From: Actinocorallia herbida
GTDB taxonomy: Bacteria > Actinomycetota > Actinomycetes > Streptosporangiales > Streptosporangiaceae
Length of the DNA: 64,000 nucleotides
Assembly: GCF_003751225.1 (NCBI RefSeq)
Contig: NZ_RJKE01000001.1
Location: 8,742,001 to 8,806,000 of the forward strand
Direction: 5' to 3'
Shown here: one piece after another, positions 57,670 through 64,000 of the stretch
Position numbering within the stretch: position 1 is the first letter of the stretch
Layout of the letters: each line of letters begins with the position of its first letter
Notes under the pieces: generated by a model
The model's database searches: none
What the model saw: only the letters and a program-made list of their open reading frames with translations
Told to the model about the DNA's origin: nothing
Position numbers and translations under genes: made by a program

Positions 57670-58380
57670 TCACCTTCTTTGCCGGGAAGGGCGCGGCCTC
57701 GGCCGCCCGGCTGCTCCGCCTGCCCCGGGGGCCAGCAGCGGTGCCGCGTGCAGACCCGCCTGGAAGCGGGAACCGGCTTCCAGAACGGTCATGAGCGCGG
57801 CGACACGGCGGCGGTAGGTGCGCAGGGAGACGCCGAGTCGGCGGGCCGCGGTCTCGTCGGTGAGGCCCGCGGCAAGGGCGTCGAGGACGGGGCGGTCTTC
57901 GGGAGCGAAGTGCGGGGTCTCCGCGCGGAGGTAGGCGACGGGGTCTCCGGCCGCGGACCAGACCGCTTCGAAGAGGGACAGGGTGCCCTCGACCAGGGTC
58001 GGCGATGTGGTGACGGTGTAGGTGCGCGGGGTGCCCGGGACCTCTCGGGCGGCCATGATCATGACCCGCCGGTCCAGGATGATGACCTCGTGCGGAAGGG
58101 CCGCGGCGCTGACGCGGACCTGGGCTCCGCGGGACCGGACGGCGGCCAGATGGGCGCGGTCCGCCTCGTCGGCGAGGGCACGGGGGCCGAGGAGCTTGCG
58201 CGTCGTGAACTCGCCGTGCCCCATCCGGCCGCGGACCGCCGCACGCGCCTCCGGCAGCGACCAGGTCGCCAGGTCGCGCGCCGCGCACACGAACTCCGTG
58301 CGCAGTGCGGCGAACAGATGCCCGGCGCGGGCGACGAGCTCGGCGTCGCCGCGCACGGAGAAGACCTGCTCGTCCAGCAC
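57670..58380 (-). CDS. LuxR-type transcriptional regulator
   Basis: 236 residues. An N-terminal alpha/beta region (about 1-125, resembling phospholipase-D-like HKD-less sensor domains of streptomycete regulators) precedes a LuxR helix-turn-helix near 165-200: LAAGLTDETAARRLGVSLRT, then YRRRVAALM. The C-terminal tail is Arg/Pro-rich. It is divergent from the aldo/keto reductase gene 68 bases away and may regulate it. Confidence 0.75.
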   Translation of the reverse strand: MLDEQVFSVRGDAELVARAGHLFAALRTEFVCAARDLATWSLPEARAAVRGRMGHGEFTTRKLLGPRALADEADRAHLAAVRSRGAQVRVSAAALPHEVIILDRRVMIMAAREVPGTPRTYTVTTSPTLVEGTLSLFEAVWSAAGDPVAYLRAETPHFAPEDRPVLDALAAGLTDETAARRLGVSLRTYRRRVAALMTVLEAGSRFQAGLHAAPLLAPGAGGAAGRPRPRPSRQRR

Positions 58381-58448
58381 TCCCCCAGTCTGGCAGGTTG
58401 CTGCCAGGGGTTCGCCTCGGCGGACGTTTCTGGGGAAGGCTGACCGGC

Positions 58449-59279
58449 ATGACCACTGCGACCTTCGCCCTCGGGGGCAACCTCACCGTCCGGCGGCTCG
58501 GCTTCGGGGCCATGCGGCTCGCGCGGAGCTCCTTCGGCGCGCCCATCCGGCCCTACGAGCAGGGCCTCGCCGTCCTCAGACGCGCGGTGGACCTCGGGGT
58601 CGACCACATCGACACCGCCGGGTTCTATGGGACGGGGGAGACCATGGCGAACCGCCAGATCCGGGACGCACTGCATCCGTACCCTCAGGGACTCGTCATC
58701 GCGACCAAGGTGGGACCGCTGCGGGACGACCGCGGGCTTCCGCTCGGCCAGGCCGGGCCCGACGGGCTCCGCGCGCTCGTCGAGACCGACCTCGCGGACC
58801 TCGGCCTCGACCGCCTCGACCTGGTGTACCTGCGAGTCGGCGGCATGAACGGGCCGGGCGGGGAGTCGATCGCGGCGCGCTTCGAGGCGCTCGCGGCGCT
58901 CCGCGAGGAGGGCCTGATCCGGCATCTCGGGGTGAGCAACGTCGACGCGGCGCAGCTGGCCGAGGCCCGTGCGATCGCGCCGGTCGCCTCCGTGCAGAAC
59001 CCGGCGGGGCATGACGATCTGCTCACCGAGTGCGAGAAGTCGGACATCGCCTTCGTGCCGTTCTTCTCCATCGACTCCGGCGCCCTGTCCTCCGCCGCCG
59101 TCGCCACCGTCGCCGCCCGCCACGGTGCCACCCCCGCCCAGGTCGCGATCGCCGCGGCCCTGGCCTCCTCCCCCGCCACCCTCGCCATCCCCGGCACGGG
59201 CTCCCTGGACCACCTGGCCGAGAACCAGGCCGCCGCGAACCTCGAGCTCGACCCCGAGGACCTGGAACTCCTCCGCTGA
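58449..59279 (+). CDS. aldo/keto reductase
   Basis: 276 residues of (alpha/beta)8 barrel. The catalytic set is Asp in HIDTAGFYG, Tyr in the same segment and Lys in VIATKVG. LGVSNVDAAQL and the C-terminal PGTGSLDHLAENQAA bind NADPH. The usual catalytic His region reads LVYLRVGG, so the classical His appears replaced by Arg. The substrate is unknown. GGGGAAGG precedes the ATG. Confidence 0.9.
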   Translation: MTTATFALGGNLTVRRLGFGAMRLARSSFGAPIRPYEQGLAVLRRAVDLGVDHIDTAGFYGTGETMANRQIRDALHPYPQGLVIATKVGPLRDDRGLPLGQAGPDGLRALVETDLADLGLDRLDLVYLRVGGMNGPGGESIAARFEALAALREEGLIRHLGVSNVDAAQLAEARAIAPVASVQNPAGHDDLLTECEKSDIAFVPFFSIDSGALSSAAVATVAARHGATPAQVAIAAALASSPATLAIPGTGSLDHLAENQAAANLELDPEDLELLR

Positions 59280-59293
59280 CACCCCCGCGGCCC

Positions 59294-59420
59294 GGCCCCG
59301 GACGTCGCACGGACGTTCGGGGCCACCCGCCGCCCCGAACGGGGTGTTCCAGGGGAATCCGCCGGCAGCCCGGTGGGGCCGGGCGGTCCAGAGCCCCGGA
59401 CGTCGCGCGACGTCCGGGGC
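59294..59420. terminator. pair of related terminator palindromes
   Basis: An imperfect inverted repeat at 59294-59324 (GGCCCCGGACGTC...) and a perfect 28-base palindrome at 59393-59420, with core CCGGACGTCGCGCGACG. Both end in GGGGCCACCCG and look like duplicates. They lie between converging genes. Confidence 0.7.
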
Positions 59421-59475
59421 CACCCGTATCCCCGACGGGCGCTGGGGGCGGGCTCCGTGCGGAGCCCGGCGGGGG

Positions 59476-60729
59476 TTACTGGAAGGTGTAGGCGACGGCG
59501 TTCTCGGAGACGATGGGCTCGCCGACGGCGGTCAGGCCGCCCTTGACCTTGGAGTCCGGCTTCTGGATGAGGGAGACGCGGGTGCCGACGTCGCCGGGCT
59601 TGGAGAAGTCGAGCGGGGGCATCAGGCCCTTGGTGTCGAAGGCGCTCTGCGACTGGTGGGCCTTGTAGATCCCCTCGCGGGTGAGGTCCTTGTCGGCGCA
59701 GGCCTTCTTGAGCGCCTCGCCGAACACCATGGCCGAGACGTAGCCGAAGGTGACGCCGCCGTCGAGGGCCTCGCCCGGGTGCTTGGCCTCGTAGGCCGAG
59801 ACGAGGGCCGTCATGCCCGGCTCCTTGGAGTCGTTCGGGAAGGCCGCGGTGATGAGGTGGAAGTTGGCCTCGAGCGCGGGCTTGGCCGCGGTCGCCAGGA
59901 GCTGCGGGCTGAAGCCCGGGTTGTTGGACAGGATCGGCACCATGAGGCCGCCCGCGGCGGCGACGCCCGCGAGGGAGGCGGACTGGCGGGGACCCGCGCT
60001 GATGAGGATCGCCTTGACGCCCTCGGCCTTCAACGCGCTGACCTGGGACGTCATGTCGGTGTCGGTCGGCTTGATGCGCTGCTCGACGATCGTCAGCCCG
60101 GCCTTCTCCGCCGCGAACTTGGAGCCCGCGAGCGCGCTCTCGCCGTACTCGCCCTCGAAGTACACGTGCCCGATCTTGTCGCCCTTCTTGATGCCCTTCT
60201 CCTTGAGGAGGAACTCGATGCCGTTGATCATCTCGATCTCGTAGGTGCTGCCGACGACCTGGACGTACGGGGCCTTCAGCAGCGCCGACGGCCACGCGGC
60301 CGGGACCGTCAGGAGCTTGTCGGTGGCGACGTTCGCGGCGATCGCGGCCATGACGGGCGAGCCGATGACCTGCGGCAGGCCCGCGACCTTCGGCTGGATC
60401 TCGGTGTAGGCGCCGACCGCCTTCTGCACGTCGTAGCCGTGGTCGCGCACGAGGACCTCGACGTCACGGCCGCACACGCCACCCGCGGCGTTCAGCTCGT
60501 CGAAGTACAGCTGCTGCGCCTGGGTGATGCTCTTGCCGAGGGTGGCGTAGACGCCGGTGAGGTCGGTGAGCGCACCGAGCGTGATCTTGTCGGCGGTGAC
60601 GCCGGGACCGGTCTTGACGCCGTCGGCTCCGGTTCCGCCGCCGGACTCCGTGGACTTGCCGCTGCACGCGGTCCCGGTGGCGGTCACGGCGAGCACGGCG
60701 AGTCCGGCGACGATGTTCCTGATCTTCAT
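59476..60729 (-). CDS. ABC transporter substrate-binding lipoprotein (branched-chain amino acid type)
   Basis: 417 residues. The signal sequence NIVAGLAVLAVTATG ends in TACSGK, a lipobox. The Peripla_BP_6 fold has ITLGALTDLTGVYATLGKSI, YFDELNAAGGVCGRDVEVL and VYFEGEYGESALAG. It captures a ligand outside the cell for the LivHMGF permease encoded upstream. The substrate may be an amino acid, amide or aromatic acid and is not fixed by sequence. Its start overlaps the stop of the permease gene (ATGA). Confidence 0.9.
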   Translation of the reverse strand: MKIRNIVAGLAVLAVTATGTACSGKSTESGGGTGADGVKTGPGVTADKITLGALTDLTGVYATLGKSITQAQQLYFDELNAAGGVCGRDVEVLVRDHGYDVQKAVGAYTEIQPKVAGLPQVIGSPVMAAIAANVATDKLLTVPAAWPSALLKAPYVQVVGSTYEIEMINGIEFLLKEKGIKKGDKIGHVYFEGEYGESALAGSKFAAEKAGLTIVEQRIKPTDTDMTSQVSALKAEGVKAILISAGPRQSASLAGVAAAGGLMVPILSNNPGFSPQLLATAAKPALEANFHLITAAFPNDSKEPGMTALVSAYEAKHPGEALDGGVTFGYVSAMVFGEALKKACADKDLTREGIYKAHQSQSAFDTKGLMPPLDFSKPGDVGTRVSLIQKPDSKVKGGLTAVGEPIVSENAVAYTFQ

Positions 60730-61778
60730 GGGGTGGTCTCCTTGCGGGGGGTGAGGGAGGGGAGACGCAGACCGCGCAGGCCTGCGGGGAGGAAGAGGAC
60801 GATGCCGACGACCGCCGCGCCGTACAGGTAGCGGGCGGCGTCCGACGGGCTGATGCCGCCCGTTCCGGTGGGGGCGACGAGGGGTAGCGCGTCGCTGTAG
60901 CGGGTGAGCATCTGCGGGAGCAGCGTCACGAAGGTCGCGCCGATGATGGCGCCGGACACCGAGCCGAGCCCGCCGATGACGATCATGGCCAGGTAGTCGA
61001 GTGCCAGGAGCATGCCGAAGTAGTCGGGGACGGCCCGCTGGAAGGTGAGCGCGAGCACCACCCCGCCGAGCCCGGCGTACATGGACGAGAGGGTGAACAC
61101 CGCGGCGCGGGTCCGCGCCACGGGGATGCCGAGTACGCCCGCCGCGGTCTGCTGGTCGCGGATGAGGTTCATCGCGCGGCCCGGCCTGCCCTTGAGGACG
61201 CCCCGGGCGAACAACGCGGCGAGGCCGAGCAGGAGCAGCCCGAGGAACCACAGCTTCTCCAGCCCGCCGAACGGGATGCCGAGGACGACGACCTCGCCGG
61301 ACCCGTCGAAGGCGAAGCCGAACACCTCCAGGGGTGGCACGGCACGCCCGTTGTAGCCGCCGGTCACCTCGTGCACGTTGAACAGGACGTGCTGGCCGAG
61401 GAAGATCAGCGCGAGGGACGCGATGCCCAGGTAGACGCCGCTCAGCCGGCCCGCGATCGGGCTGAAGGCGAGGCCCGCCAGCCCGGCTAGGGCGACCGCG
61501 CAGACGACGGCGAGCACGGGCGGCAGGCCGAGCCCGACGAGGTGGCCGCTGCCCTCACCGGTGCTCTCTCCCGCGAAGTAGACGTAGCCGTACGCGCCGA
61601 CCGCCAGGAAGAACGAGTGGCCCATCGAGAGCTGGCCGGTGGAGCCGGTCAGCAGGTTGAGCCCGATCGCGCCGATCGCCGCGGCCATGACGAACAGGCC
61701 GGCCTGGAGCCAGAACAGTTCGAGGTAGAAGGGCGGGAGCAGCAGGAGAAGCAGAGGGAGGTAGCGGAGCCTAGACAC
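60726..61778 (-). CDS. livM: branched-chain amino acid ABC transporter permease LivM
   Basis: 350 residues with eight or more membrane segments. Family marks are GLNLLTGSTGQLSMGHSFFLAVGAYGY-like sequence (TGQLSMGHSFFLAVGAYGY), IAGRLSGVYLGIASLALI, the cytoplasmic coupling loop GRAMNLIRDQQTAAGVLGI and MIVIGGLGSVSGAIIGA. It pairs with LivH. It overlaps the livH end by eight bases. Confidence 0.93.
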   Translation of the reverse strand: MSRLRYLPLLLLLLPPFYLELFWLQAGLFVMAAAIGAIGLNLLTGSTGQLSMGHSFFLAVGAYGYVYFAGESTGEGSGHLVGLGLPPVLAVVCAVALAGLAGLAFSPIAGRLSGVYLGIASLALIFLGQHVLFNVHEVTGGYNGRAVPPLEVFGFAFDGSGEVVVLGIPFGGLEKLWFLGLLLLGLAALFARGVLKGRPGRAMNLIRDQQTAAGVLGIPVARTRAAVFTLSSMYAGLGGVVLALTFQRAVPDYFGMLLALDYLAMIVIGGLGSVSGAIIGATFVTLLPQMLTRYSDALPLVAPTGTGGISPSDAARYLYGAAVVGIVLFLPAGLRGLRLPSLTPRKETTP

Positions 61779-62658
61779 GGGAGACCTCCCGGGTGCCGAA
61801 GAGGCCCGACGGCCGCACCAGCAGGATGGCGATCATGACGACGTAGGGGGCGACGTCGCCGAGGCCGCGGCCGAGGAACGTCAGGTCGTTCTGGTAGCCG
61901 CCGACGAGCGCCTCGGTGACGCCGATGAGCAGCCCGCCGACGAGCGCCCCGGTGACGGAGTCGAGCCCGCCGAGGATCGCCGCGGGGAACGCCTTGAGCG
62001 CCGCGAGGGAGCTGGTCCGGTCGAGGCCCGGGGTCGGGAACGCGGTGATGAAGACCGCGGCGACGGCCGCGAGGGCCCCGGCGACCGCCCACGCCGACAT
62101 CGAGATCCGGCCGAGCCTGATGCCCATCAGCGCGGACGTCTCGGCGTCCTCGGCGACCGCGCGCATCGACACGCCCCAGGGGGTGTACTTGAAGGCGAGC
62201 AGGAACAGTCCGATGAGCACCGCCGCCACGACGAGCGCGGCGATCCTGGTCTGCGCGATGGTGACGCCGCCGAGGACGACGACCCGGTCCTGCCAGGGGT
62301 CGCCGAGCGACATCACTGAGGTGCCGAGCCGTCTGCTGAGCTCGGCCATGAGCACGATGTCGATGCCGATGGTGGCGATGGCGACGACGTCGCGGCGGGC
62401 CTTGGCGCGGCGCAGCAGGACGAGTTCGATGAGCGCGCCGGCCGCGGCCGCGGCGAGGACGCCGACCACGAGCGCGCCGACGAAGCCCAGGTCCTCGTGC
62501 AGGACCGCGGTGACGTAGCCGCCGAGCAGCAGCAGCGAGGCGTGCGCGAAGTTCACGACCTCGGTGGCCCGGAAGATGACGACGAAGCCGAGCGCGATCA
62601 GCGCGTAGACCGAGCCGAGGCTGAGCCCGTTGATCAGCAGTTCGATGAGCCTGGTCAC
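61771..62658 (-). CDS. livH: branched-chain amino acid ABC transporter permease LivH
   Basis: 295 residues with about eight membrane segments. It has NGLSLGSVYALIALGFVVIF, EVVNFAHASLLLLGGYV, the coupling loop MRAVAEDAETSALMGI and AAILGGLDSVTGALVGGLLIG. It forms the membrane channel with LivM. It follows livG by 52 bases on the same strand. Confidence 0.93.
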   Translation of the reverse strand: MTRLIELLINGLSLGSVYALIALGFVVIFRATEVVNFAHASLLLLGGYVTAVLHEDLGFVGALVVGVLAAAAAGALIELVLLRRAKARRDVVAIATIGIDIVLMAELSRRLGTSVMSLGDPWQDRVVVLGGVTIAQTRIAALVVAAVLIGLFLLAFKYTPWGVSMRAVAEDAETSALMGIRLGRISMSAWAVAGALAAVAAVFITAFPTPGLDRTSSLAALKAFPAAILGGLDSVTGALVGGLLIGVTEALVGGYQNDLTFLGRGLGDVAPYVVMIAILLVRPSGLFGTREVSRV

Positions 62659-62710
62659 GGTCCCTCCTCCCGGGTGGGCGCGGCGGGGGACGGGTCGGCG
62701 GGAAGCCTGG

Positions 62711-63487
62711 TCATGAGGCCTCCTCTCCCAGATAGGCGCGGAGGACCTCGGGGTCGCGCTGCACCTCGGCGGGGGTGCCGGAGGCGATGCGGCGCCCGAA
62801 GTCCAGGACGGTGACGTGGTCGGCGAGGCGCATGACGAGGCCCATGTCGTGCTCGACCAGCAGGATGGAGATGCCGAGCGATGTGCGGACCGCGTGGACG
62901 AGTTCGGCCATCTCCAGGCGTTCTGTGGCGTTCATGCCGGCGACCGGCTCGTCGAGCATGAGCAGCCGGGGCTCGCCGCAGAGCGCGCGGGCGAGCTCGA
63001 CCCTCTTCTGGTCGCCGTACGGCAGGGCGCCGACGGGAGAGGCGAGCCGGTGCGCGATGCCGGCGAAGTCGGCGATCTCCCTGGCGCGTTCGCGGTGCTG
63101 CCGCTCCTCGCGCAGGGCGCCGGGCCAGCGCAGGCCGGCCCGGACGAAGCCGGCGCGCATCAGCCTGTGCCGGCCGAGCATGAGGTTGTCCTCGACGCTG
63201 AGCAGCGGGGACAGCGCGAGGTTCTGAAACGTTCGGGCGATGCCGAGGGCGCCGACGCGGTGCGGTGCCATGGCGGTCAGTTCCCGGCGGCCGAAGGTGA
63301 CCTTGCCGGAGGTCGCCCGGTAGACCCCCGACAGGACGTTGAAGCACGTCGACTTCCCGGCCCCGTTGGGGCCGATGACGGCGTGCAGGGTGCCGGGCGC
63401 GACGGTGAAGCTCACCGAGTCCAGCGCAACAATCCCGGCAAAACGGACGGTCAGTTGATCGACCACGAGTTCGGGCACTTCACTCAC
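62711..63487 (-). CDS. livG: branched-chain amino acid ABC transporter ATP-binding protein LivG
   Basis: 258 residues. Walker A is GPNGAGKST, Q-loop region ARTFQNLAL, the signature motif is degenerate (PYGDQKRVELARAL, with YGDQK replacing LSGGQ), and Walker B is LLMLDEPVAGMN with the switch His in LLVEHDMGLV. Three GTG starts exist (63496, 63487, 63478); 63487 has GAGGTG at proper spacing. The divergent signature is common in LivG proteins. Confidence 0.9.
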   Translation of the reverse strand: MSEVPELVVDQLTVRFAGIVALDSVSFTVAPGTLHAVIGPNGAGKSTCFNVLSGVYRATSGKVTFGRRELTAMAPHRVGALGIARTFQNLALSPLLSVEDNLMLGRHRLMRAGFVRAGLRWPGALREERQHRERAREIADFAGIAHRLASPVGALPYGDQKRVELARALCGEPRLLMLDEPVAGMNATERLEMAELVHAVRTSLGISILLVEHDMGLVMRLADHVTVLDFGRRIASGTPAEVQRDPEVLRAYLGEEAS

Positions 63488-63637
63488 CTGCGACACCTCT
63501 CCCCCGAAGTGCGATCGACGGCCCTGGCGGGCCCTGGTCCTGCGGCGCCCGAAGACGCCGGTCGTGCTGCGCCGTGCCTGCCGCGTCCCTTGCCGGGACA
63601 CCGCGCGGGGCGCGTCCGTGCTCGTTCACGTGCTCGC

Positions 63638-64000
63638 TCACGGCGCCGTCGGCTCCCACTTGGCGATGCCGCGCCGGGTCCGGAAGACCGGCGCAGGCTC
63701 GTCGGAGACGCCGAGGTAGCGGCGGCGCACCTCGTCGCTGGCGGCCAGTTCGGCGGACGGCCCCTCCAGAGCGACCTCGCCGACGTCGAGCACGTAGGCG
63801 TAGTTCGACAGCCGGAGCGCCAGTGCCGCGTTCTGCTCGACCAGCAGCACCGAGGTGCCCTGCCGGTTGATCTCGGCGACGGTCCTGGCGATGTGCTCGG
63901 CCATCTTCGGGGCGAGCCCGAGGGTCGGCTCGTCGAGCAGCAGCACCTTGGGGCGGGCCATCAGCGCCCGGCCCATCGCGAGCATCTGCTGCTCGCCGCC
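63638..64000 (-). CDS. livF: branched-chain amino acid ABC transporter ATP-binding protein LivF, C-terminal part
   Basis: The last 120 residues, open at the window edge, which cuts through the signature motif (GGEQQMLAMGRALM). Walker B is VLLLDEPTLGLAP, followed by LLVEQNAALAL and YVLDVGEVALEGPSAEL. It completes the LivFGHM-binding protein set. The gap to livG (63488-63637) has no gene. Confidence 0.9.
   Translation of the reverse strand, partial: GGEQQMLAMGRALMARPKVLLLDEPTLGLAPKMAEHIARTVAEINRQGTSVLLVEQNAALALRLSNYAYVLDVGEVALEGPSAELAASDEVRRRYLGVSDEPAPVFRTRRGIAKWEPTAP

Overview
The window reads as chromosomal DNA from a high-GC actinomycete, most likely a sporulating, filamentous one near Actinomadura and the Streptosporangiales. 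Codons are strongly G/C-biased at third positions and GTG/TTG starts are frequent. It carries lsr2, clpC with ClgR-type boxes, disA/radA, DUF2342 and DUF3180 proteins, a chaplin-like peptide and three spore-associated protein A (SapA) paralogues. The genus is inferred, not proven. No phage, insertion sequence, CRISPR array or rRNA is visible; one tRNA (Thr, CGT) is present.

Layout. 1-2.1 kb: a truncated sugar-phosphate isomerase, a methyltransferase and an alpha/beta hydrolase. 2.4-7.1 kb: genome-maintenance genes disA, radA and mutY. 7.1-13.3 kb: clpC, lsr2, an RDD protein, an ArgA-like acetyltransferase, an NlpC/P60 hydrolase and a tiny LuxR protein. 13.7-23.5 kb: a LacI regulator, then a minus-strand cofactor block (DUF2520, panC, panD, nadB, nadC, coaX, then lysS) with overlapping start/stop codons, and a MidA-family methyltransferase upstream of it. 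23.7-27.7 kb: a chaplin-like secreted peptide, two bacterial PH-domain membrane proteins, an orphan nuoD and a DUF3180 protein.

27.2-37.2 kb: the folate/housekeeping block tilS-hpt-ftsH-folE and folP-NTF2-folB-folK-DUF3180. About 3 kb of accessory DNA separates folE from folP: a WXG100 protein, a mosaic DUF1023 alpha/beta hydrolase whose 3' half has much lower GC, and a lipoprotein. 37.3-44.7 kb: a zinc metalloprotease-like protein, a PBP4-type carboxypeptidase, inorganic pyrophosphatase, a second NlpC/P60 protein, an ECF sigma factor fused to a zinc-binding anti-sigma-like module and a membrane segment, and a NERD protein. 44.7-54.8 kb: an apparently leaderless MerR gene with a VIT/von Willebrand A protein, a stand-alone TSCPD protein, galE, a 39-residue lipoprotein, an aminotransferase, a tyrosine phosphatase with a fructosamine-kinase-like gene, a secreted TAP-type peptidase and the tRNA. 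54.9-64 kb: the SapA array, a membrane protein with an NBR1-type Ig domain, a LuxR-like regulator, an aldo/keto reductase and a branched-chain amino-acid type ABC transporter whose last gene leaves the window.

Items most worth follow-up are the mosaic DUF1023/lipoprotein module inside the folate block, the sigma/anti-sigma membrane fusion, the orphan NuoD that lacks the quinone-site tyrosine but keeps the arginine methylated by MidA/NDUFAF7 enzymes (with a MidA gene close by), and a dispersed palindromic element present at two intergenic sites.
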